The notes beneath the pieces are model-generated. The model ran no database searches, was not told where the DNA came from, and saw nothing but the letters and a program-made list of their open reading frames with translations. Made by a program: the position numbers and the translations under genes. From NCBI RefSeq assembly GCF_018853815.1, contig NZ_JAAOMP010000058.1, forward strand, positions 1 to 47,572: DNA of 47,572 nt, read 5' to 3'. The stretch comes from Acidithiobacillus sulfurivorans (GTDB taxonomy: Bacteria > Pseudomonadota > Gammaproteobacteria > Acidithiobacillales > Acidithiobacillaceae). Shown here one piece after another: positions 42,746 to 47,572 of this stretch (its first letter is position 1; every line of letters starts with the position of its first letter).

Positions 42746-43837
42746 CTAGTTGTGCTTGCGGGCAAAGTCCCGCATGAAATCCACTAACGCCTGCACACCG
42801 GTCTCGGGCATGGCATTATAAATGGATGCGCGCATTCCACCCAGCAGACGATGGCCTTTGAGTTGGAGCAGGTGCTGAAGTTCGGCTTCCTGCAGGAATG
42901 CCTTGTCCAGATTGGCGTTTCTCAAAGCAAAGGGCACATTCATCCAGGACCGGTTACGCTGTTCAATCGGATTGGCATAAAAACCCTCTGATCCGTCTAT
43001 GGCCTGATATAGCAATTCCGCCTTGTGCGCATTGCGTTCGGCCATCGCCTGCAGGCCACCGGTCTTTTTCAACCATTTGAATACCAAACCGGCTACATAA
43101 ATAGCGAATGTGGGCGGGGTATTGTGCATGGAACCTTCTTTGGCTTGCACGGCATAATCCAGCATGGTGGGCGTATTGGCTAGGGCATGTCCCAACAAGT
43201 CTTCACGCACAATTACCAGGGTCAAGCCAGCCGGACCAATATTTTTCTGGGCACCCGCATAAATCAGCCCGAACCGGCTGACATCCACGGGGCGCGATAA
43301 AATGTGGGAAGAAGCATCACTGACCAACGGAATGTCTCCCAGCTCCGGAACAAAATCGAACTCCACCCCACCGATGGTTTCATTGCCGGCAATGTGCACA
43401 TAAGCGGTGTCTTTGCTGACCTGCCATTCGGACTGGGGCGGCACCAGACGTGCCTGACGATCGGCATTACTCGCAGAAACTTCCACCTCAGCAAAACGCC
43501 GCGCCTCATTCAAGGCTTTTTCTGACCAGATGCCGGTCTGCACATAGCTGGCCTTGTGATGCCCGCGTAACAAATTGAGCGGGACCATGGCAAACTGGAG
43601 GGTCGCGCCGCCTTGCAAAAACAGGACCCTGTAATTTTCCGGGATGTTCATGAGATCACGGAGATCCTGCTCGGCTTCCGCAATAATCTGCATGTAGTCC
43701 GCACCACGATGGCTCATTTCCATGACGGAAATACCACGACCATGCCAATCCAGCAGTTCCGCCTGCACTTGCTCCAGCACCGCAGGCGGCAACATGGCGG
43801 GACCCGCACCAAAATTATATACCGGCTGATTCATCAT
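42746..43837 (-). CDS. serC: Phosphoserine aminotransferase
   Basis: 363 residues. YNFGAGPAMLPPAVLEQVQ at the N-terminus, HRGADYM, and the PLP lysine in YAGAQKNIGPAGLTLVIV are diagnostic. SMHNTPPTFAIYVAGLV follows. It transaminates 3-phosphohydroxypyruvate for serine synthesis and a related substrate in pyridoxine synthesis. Two ATG codons stand in tandem directly after the gyrA TAA. The gyrA-serC-pheA order is the classic start of the aromatic supraoperon. Confidence 0.97.
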   Translation of the reverse strand: MMNQPVYNFGAGPAMLPPAVLEQVQAELLDWHGRGISVMEMSHRGADYMQIIAEAEQDLRDLMNIPENYRVLFLQGGATLQFAMVPLNLLRGHHKASYVQTGIWSEKALNEARRFAEVEVSASNADRQARLVPPQSEWQVSKDTAYVHIAGNETIGGVEFDFVPELGDIPLVSDASSHILSRPVDVSRFGLIYAGAQKNIGPAGLTLVIVREDLLGHALANTPTMLDYAVQAKEGSMHNTPPTFAIYVAGLVFKWLKKTGGLQAMAERNAHKAELLYQAIDGSEGFYANPIEQRNRSWMNVPFALRNANLDKAFLQEAELQHLLQLKGHRLLGGMRASIYNAMPETGVQALVDFMRDFARKHN

Positions 43838-46378
43838 TTATTCCTGGGGCAGTTCGGACTGCTCCCCCTCCTCTTCATCTGTCTCTGCAATAAGCGCCAA
43901 ACCGGCAAGCTGTTCGCCCTCGCCCAGGTTGATCAAACGCACACCCTGGGCATTACGGCCCGTGCGCCGGATGCTGTCCACCGCAATTCGAATCAAGGTG
44001 CCGTGGTCGGAGACCAACATCAACTCGTCGCGCTCCGTCACTGCCAGAGCACCAACCACATTCCCGTTGCGTTCATTCGTCTGAATGGCGATGACCCCTT
44101 TACCCCCGCGATTGGTCCGTCGATATTCCTCGACCGTCGTGAGCTTGCCGTAACCATTCGCCGTTGCTGTCAGCACGATCTGATTCGCATCGACCAGTTC
44201 CGCAGAAATCACCCGATCGTTTTCTGCCAGACTGATGCCCCGTACACCCCGGGTATTACGGCCCATGGCCCGGACCTTTTCTTCCGGGAAACGGACCGCC
44301 ATGCCGTGACGGGTAAAGAGCATGACTTCGCGTTGCCCATCGGAGAGGCAGACGCTCACCAGACGATCACCATCATCGAGGTTGATGGCGTTAATACCCT
44401 GACTGCGCGGCCGGGAATAATCCATGACCGGGGTTTTTTTGACGACCCCATGGGCCGTCACCATGCACACAAATTGTCCTTCCGTGAAATCGCGCACCGC
44501 CAACACAGCAGTAATACGTTCGGTGGGAGCCAGCGACAGCAGATTTACAATCGGCTTACCCTTGGCACCGCGACCCGCCTGGGGTAACTGATAAATTTTT
44601 TGCCAGAACACCTTGCCGAGGTTACTGAAAAACAGGCAGTAGGCATGAGTAGAAGCGCAGAACATCCGCTCCACGAAGTCTTCTTCCTTGGTGGTCGTCG
44701 CCATTTTTCCCTTACCACCGCGACGCTGGGCATTAAATACGGTGACCGGTTGGGCTTTGATGTAACCGGCATGAGTGAAGGTCACCACCATTTCTTCTTC
44801 GGCAATAAGATCTTCATTGGAAATATCGCCGGTATCGGCCACAATTTCACTACGTCGGACATCACCATACTGATCAAGAATGGCGACCAGCTCTTCGCGA
44901 ATGACTTCCATCAAGCGCAAATGGGACCCGAGAATCTCCAGTAATTCCTTGATGCGATCCAGCAAGCCCAGATACTCATCACGAATTTTATCCTGCTCCA
45001 GACCGGTCAGCCGATGCAAACGCAAATCGAGAATTGCCTGTGCCTGGGTTTCGGAAAGGTGATAACCATCAGCCTGCATCCCGTCAGAGGGTTCGCCACG
45101 CTCGGCAAGCAGGGAAGCCACCATCCCCGGTTCCCAGACCCGCTCCAGCATTTTGGCCTTGGCTTCCGCTGGATTGGCTGCTGCACGAATCAGACTGATG
45201 AGCGGATCGATGTTAACCAGAGCCACCGCCAAACCTTCCAGAATATGGGCACGATCACGCGCTTTCTTCAGTTCAAAAATGGTGCGGCGGGTTACTACTT
45301 CCCGACGATGCTGAATGAAGGCATTCAGCAGCTCACGCAAACCCAAAGTCCGGGGGGCGCCGTCCAGCAAGGCCACCATGTTGATATTGAAAACACTTTG
45401 CATGGCCGTATGCTGAAACAGATTATTGAGCACCACATCGGCGTTGGCATCGCGCTTCAACTCAATGGCAATGCGCATACCCGATTTATCGGATTCATCG
45501 CGCAAGTCACTGATGCCTTCCAGACGCTTTTCCTTGACCATTTCGGCAATGCGTTCAATCAGGCGGGCCTTATTCACCTGATAGGGCAATTCCGCAACAA
45601 TAATGCTCTGCCGATTGGTTTTTTTGTCGGTTTCAAATTCGGTACGCGCACGCATGACCACGCGGCCCCGACCACTGCGGTACGCTTCAATACTTCCGGC
45701 CCGGCCAAGAATGTAGCCGGCAGTCGGGAAATCGGGTGCAGGGACCAGATCGAACAAATCTTCATCAGAGGTCTGCGGATCATCCACCAACGCCAGACAG
45801 GCATTGATAATTTCGGTCAGGTTATGGGGGGGAATGTTGGTGGCCATACCCACCGCAATACCGGCCGAACCGTTGATGAGCAGGTTTGGAATACGTGCTG
45901 GCATGACCAGCGGTTCCCATTCTTTCTCGTCGTAGTTGGGACCAAAATCCACCGTTTCTTTTTCCAGATCGGCGAGCATTTCATGGGCAATGCGCGACAT
46001 GCGTACTTCGGTATAACGCATGGCCGCCGGACTGTCACCATCTACCGAGCCAAAGTTACCCTGCCCGTCAATGAGGGGATAGCGCATGGAAAAGTCCTGC
46101 GCCATACGCACCATGGTGTCATATACGGCAGTATCTCCATGAGGATGATATTTACCAATGACATCGCCCACCACGCGGGCAGATTTTTTGTAGGGCTTGT
46201 TCCAGTCGTTATTCATCTCGTGCATGGCAAAAAGCACCCGACGATGTACCGGTTTCAGGCCATCGCGGGCATCAGGAAGCGCCCGCCCGACGATCACACT
46301 CATGGCGTAATCGAGGTAGGACTGGCGCATTTCCTTTTCGAGACTGACGGGAATGGTTTCTTTGGCGAACTCTATCAT
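43838..46378 (-). CDS. gyrA: DNA gyrase subunit A
   Basis: 846 residues. The catalytic tyrosine is Y122 in [12 protein letters not shown], in the same position as E. coli Y122. The quinolone-pocket region reads [17 protein letters not shown], giving Thr at position 83 and Asp at 87; Thr83 is natural in several genera. The C-terminal beta-pinwheel carries the GyrA box QRRGGKGK, which marks gyrase rather than topoisomerase IV ParC. The acidic tail ends [11 protein letters not shown]. It wraps and passes DNA for negative supercoiling together with GyrB. It follows mtnA by 68 nt and leads the supraoperon toward rpsA. Confidence 0.98.
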   Translation of the reverse strand: MIEFAKETIPVSLEKEMRQSYLDYAMSVIVGRALPDARDGLKPVHRRVLFAMHEMNNDWNKPYKKSARVVGDVIGKYHPHGDTAVYDTMVRMAQDFSMRYPLIDGQGNFGSVDGDSPAAMRYTEVRMSRIAHEMLADLEKETVDFGPNYDEKEWEPLVMPARIPNLLINGSAGIAVGMATNIPPHNLTEIINACLALVDDPQTSDEDLFDLVPAPDFPTAGYILGRAGSIEAYRSGRGRVVMRARTEFETDKKTNRQSIIVAELPYQVNKARLIERIAEMVKEKRLEGISDLRDESDKSGMRIAIELKRDANADVVLNNLFQHTAMQSVFNINMVALLDGAPRTLGLRELLNAFIQHRREVVTRRTIFELKKARDRAHILEGLAVALVNIDPLISLIRAAANPAEAKAKMLERVWEPGMVASLLAERGEPSDGMQADGYHLSETQAQAILDLRLHRLTGLEQDKIRDEYLGLLDRIKELLEILGSHLRLMEVIREELVAILDQYGDVRRSEIVADTGDISNEDLIAEEEMVVTFTHAGYIKAQPVTVFNAQRRGGKGKMATTTKEEDFVERMFCASTHAYCLFFSNLGKVFWQKIYQLPQAGRGAKGKPIVNLLSLAPTERITAVLAVRDFTEGQFVCMVTAHGVVKKTPVMDYSRPRSQGINAINLDDGDRLVSVCLSDGQREVMLFTRHGMAVRFPEEKVRAMGRNTRGVRGISLAENDRVISAELVDANQIVLTATANGYGKLTTVEEYRRTNRGGKGVIAIQTNERNGNVVGALAVTERDELMLVSDHGTLIRIAVDSIRRTGRNAQGVRLINLGEGEQLAGLALIAETDEEEGEQSELPQE

Positions 46379-46446
46379 CTGGAGACCGGATATCCTTGAT
46401 TATTTTAACGCGGCATTATGTCACAACAGGACGCTTTCTGCATGTT

Positions 46447-47484
46447 TCAGCCACACAGCTCGGCAAGACTGTGCAGGTAGTCCGCCCGGGCCACCCCTTT
46501 TTCAGTAATAATCGCCGTAATGAGGGCGGCGGGCGTGACATCAAACGCCGGATTCCGCACTTTAACACCCTCAGGAGCCACATCGTGGCTCGCACACTGC
46601 CGGACTTCGCTGTCCGGACGCTCTTCAATAATGATTCCTTCTCCGGCAGGCATGGCGAAATCTACCGTACTTAAGGGTGCTGCCACATAAAAGGGGATCT
46701 GATGATATTGCGCCAATACCGCGAGACTATATGTTCCGATTTTATTGGCTGCATCACCATTGGCGGCAATCCGGTCAGCGCCTACGATCACCGCCTGAAT
46801 AAGCCCTTGCTGCATGAGATAAGCCGCTGCACTATCCACATTCAAGTGAAAGGGAATGCCGTCCTTCTGAAGTTCCCAGGCGGTCAGGCGCGCACCCTGC
46901 AACCAGGGTCGGGTTTCGTCGGCATACACCTGCAGTTGTTTTCCGGCAGAAATGCCCGCCCGGATGACTCCCAGCGCCGTACCGTAGCCACCCGTGGCCA
47001 AACTCCCGGTGTTGCAGTGCGTGAGGATGCCGCCCTGCTCGGGTAACAAAGCGGCACCATGACGGCCCATCTGTTGATTGTCGGCGATGTCCTGTTCCAG
47101 CAAGGCATGAGCGGCCTGCAGCAATAATGTCGCAGCCCGGTCGGCAGCACTTTCGCTTTGCGCCAGCGTTAATTGGCGATCTGTTGCCCAAGCCAGATTG
47201 ACGGCTGTGGGCCGCGCTGCCTTGATTTCCGCTGCTGCCCCAGCCAAACGCTGCTGCCAATCAGAAAATTGCCGCATTTCCTGCACCGCCAATACCATGG
47301 CATAAGCCGCAGTCACGCCAATAGCCGGTGCCCCGCGTACAACCATTTGGGTAATGGCCACGGCCACTTCGCGATAATCACCCAGCTGCAACCAGATTTC
47401 CTGTTGTGGCAACAAGCGCTGATCGAGCAGACAAAGCTGATTATCTTCCCAACGAATGGCACGAATATTATCGACTATGGGCAC
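46447..47484 (-). CDS. mtnA: Methylthioribose-1-phosphate isomerase
   Basis: 345 residues from a GTG at 47484, which has AGGAG 7 nt upstream and gives VDNIRAIRWEDNQLCLLDQR at the N-terminus. An in-frame ATG at 47556 lies upstream of the predicted transcription start. VVRGAPAIGVTAAYAMVLAV, LTHCNTGSLATGGYGTALGV with the catalytic Cys, and VIVGADRIAANGDAANKIGT with the catalytic Asp are standard MtnA. It converts methylthioribose-1-phosphate to methylthioribulose-1-phosphate in methionine salvage. mtaD, a possible earlier step, lies about 32 kb away in the window. An eIF2B-alpha-like annotation would be the same fold. Confidence 0.96.
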   Translation of the reverse strand: MPIVDNIRAIRWEDNQLCLLDQRLLPQQEIWLQLGDYREVAVAITQMVVRGAPAIGVTAAYAMVLAVQEMRQFSDWQQRLAGAAAEIKAARPTAVNLAWATDRQLTLAQSESAADRAATLLLQAAHALLEQDIADNQQMGRHGAALLPEQGGILTHCNTGSLATGGYGTALGVIRAGISAGKQLQVYADETRPWLQGARLTAWELQKDGIPFHLNVDSAAAYLMQQGLIQAVIVGADRIAANGDAANKIGTYSLAVLAQYHQIPFYVAAPLSTVDFAMPAGEGIIIEERPDSEVRQCASHDVAPEGVKVRNPAFDVTPAALITAIITEKGVARADYLHSLAELCG

Positions 47485-47542
47485 AGAGAATCTCCTGAGT
47501 GGCGGGCTTCGGACAGCGCCGGATAAAATACACGGCGCGCTC

Positions 47543-47571
47543 AATATACGGATCATCGAAATATCTGTAAA
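47543..47571 (-). promoter_or_regulatory. Sigma-70 promoter of mtnA
   Basis: TTTACA and TATATT are spaced by 17 nt at the right edge of the window, about 60 nt before the preferred GTG start. The position supports the shorter mtnA protein. mtnA and gyrA may share this transcript. Confidence 0.65.
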
Positions 47572-47572
47572 A

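Noticed and set aside
43838-46378. ParC rather than GyrA
   Set aside because: The C-terminal QRRGGKGK GyrA box and the serC neighbour identify gyrase.
45014-46399. 461-codon open frame on the plus strand
   Set aside because: Antisense to the gyrA N-terminal half, whose catalytic Tyr and conserved motifs are unmistakable.

Overview
The window looks like a chromosomal stretch of a Gram-negative proteobacterium near the beta/gamma border. Gene content and order fit an acidophile of the Acidithiobacillus type, but that placement is inference from memory and was not checked by any search. Most of the window is dense, operon-packed housekeeping DNA. The accessory part is the left end, about 1-11.2 kb.

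Left end (1-11.2 kb, all minus strand): a capsule or surface-polysaccharide operon read right to left. It holds an outer-membrane polysaccharide export lipoprotein (Wza/CtrA type), a GT4 glycosyltransferase, a 2452-residue iterative type I polyketide synthase with no release domain, an alpha-oxoamine synthase, and the start of a KpsC/RkpJ-like capsule protein that runs off the window. The junctions are gaps of 7 and 9 nt and overlaps of 3 and 11 nt, so the genes are almost certainly co-transcribed. The combination recalls the RkpA/RkpG/RkpJ proteins of rhizobial K-antigen clusters and WcbR/WcbT of Burkholderia capsule clusters. The inferred product is a long-chain amino-ketone (sphingoid-like) lipid used in capsule assembly. 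This is the best candidate in the window for an under-described system. A tRNA-Val(CAC) gene lies at its right edge.

Middle (11.5-25.2 kb): envelope and biosynthesis genes, mainly on the plus strand. They are an NlpC/P60 lipoprotein, MltB-like lytic transglycosylase, mtaD-ubiG-HAD phosphatase (Gph or MupP), a minus-strand EamA permease, dapC-dapD-dapE, an RlpA-like lipoprotein, a sulfotransferase and an L,D-transpeptidase-like protein. Several wall enzymes depart from their families at expected catalytic positions. A 196-bp nested palindrome separates this block from a PpiD-like periplasmic chaperone that lacks its parvulin domain.

Right half (25.3-47.6 kb, minus strand): proteostasis genes tig-clpP-clpX and lon (with a good heat-shock sigma-32 promoter match), then hupB followed by tRNA-Val(TAC) and tRNA-Asp(GTC) and a terminator. 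Upstream of these lie pyrE, pyrF, lapB and ihfB, and the aromatic supraoperon gyrA-serC-pheA-hisC-aroF-tyrA-aroA-cmk-rpsA, with mtnA upstream of gyrA. rpsA ends at two tandem terminators, which isolate ihfB-lapB-pyrF as a separate unit. No CRISPR array, insertion sequence, rRNA or replication origin was seen. No gene-free stretch exceeds 300 bases.
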